DNA from: Nitrospira sp.
GTDB taxonomy: Bacteria > UBA9089 > CG2-30-40-21 > SBAY01
Length of the DNA stretch: 5,848 nt
Assembly: GCA_005239945.1 (NCBI GenBank)
Contig: SBAY01000343.1
Location: 1 to 5,848, forward strand
Direction of reading: 5' to 3'
Positions 5,805 through 5,848 of this stretch are shown one piece after another. The notes under the pieces are model-generated. The model did not search any database, was not told the DNA's origin, and saw only the letters and a program-made list of their open reading frames with translations. Every line of letters starts with the position of its first letter. Positions within the stretch are counted from its first letter, which is position 1. The translations under genes and the position numbers were made by a program.

Positions 5805-5837
5805 GAACCGTGCTTGAGGTTTTCCCTCACACGGCTC
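5805..5837 (-). ncRNA. Group II intron domain V (catalytic hairpin)
   Basis: 33 bases with the conserved lower stem GAGCCGUGU/GCACGGUUC, which includes the AGC catalytic triad at the second to fourth bases, and a two-base bulge. The usual size is 34; here the upper stem is four pairs with a five-base GAAAA loop instead of five pairs with a GNRA tetraloop. Confidence 0.87.
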
Positions 5838-5848
5838 TTCGGTAATAC

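Larger units (their letters stand above)
5753..5848 (-). mobile_element. 3' end of a group II intron (end of domain IV region, domains V and VI)
   Basis: Read on the minus strand. Domain V spans 5837-5805: the GAGCCGUGU strand pairs with GCACGGUUC over nine base pairs, with a two-base AA bulge, an upper GAGG/CCUC stem and a GAAAA loop. After a UGU linker, domain VI (5801 to about 5756) pairs GAG with CUC and GGGCAU with AUGUCU, leaving one unpaired adenosine at 5759. That A is seventh from the end of the intron (…UACUCGAC, last base 5753), the same geometry as in the Lactococcus LtrB intron, where the bulged A is the branch point. An upper helix AGCAA/UUGUU and an 11-base loop complete domain VI. 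The rest of the intron, including any reverse transcriptase ORF in domain IV, would lie beyond 5848. The 3' exon would begin at 5752 and runs into the LysM gene. Confidence 0.87.

Overview
The window looks like a chromosomal piece of an AT-rich, probably Gram-negative and uncultivated bacterium. It carries a FlgD-type surface or secretion tail, an FtsK translocase, a RodZ-like morphogenesis protein, a GspE/PilB-type secretion ATPase and a LysM protein. Intergenic heptamer repeats separate or border the genes. Lineage cannot be fixed from this sequence; the gene mix would suit a candidate phylum, but that is only a guess.

Layout. Positions 1-137 (+) hold the C-terminus of a protein with a FlgD-like Ig domain. 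It is followed 16 bases later by ftsK (154-2244, +) and then a rodZ-like gene (2298-3248, +), which appear to form one transcription unit. From the other side, a LysM gene (5765-5238, -) and a GspE/PilB-type ATPase gene (5175-3652, -) run toward them. The two units converge on about 400 bases (3249-3651) full of repeats: an outer inverted pair of five-unit heptamer arrays, an inner inverted pair of four-unit arrays, and a core with a 29-codon ORF. A third inverted pair of heptamer arrays forms a hairpin between the LysM and ATPase genes. Three TAG stop codons (LysM gene, ATPase gene, small ORF) fall inside or at the edge of these arrays.

The right edge (5848-5753, minus strand) is the 3' end of a group II intron. 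Domain V can be read (GAGCCGUGU stem, GAAA-type loop, two-base bulge, GCACGGUUC), then domain VI with a bulged adenosine seven bases from the intron end, and a terminal ...CUCGAC. The intron body and any reverse transcriptase lie outside the window.

The most interesting point is that the ribosome binding site (AGGAGG) and ATG of the LysM gene lie inside domain VI: the AGGAGG in its terminal loop and the AUG in its stem. The intron therefore supplies the translation start and first four codons of the downstream gene. Splicing would remove them, so translation of this ORF and splicing should exclude each other on a given RNA molecule.

Functionally, FtsK (chromosome segregation at the septum) and RodZ (cell shape) form a division/shape pair. 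The ATPase would drive a type II secretion or type IV pilus machine, and the LysM protein is probably a membrane-anchored peptidoglycan binder.
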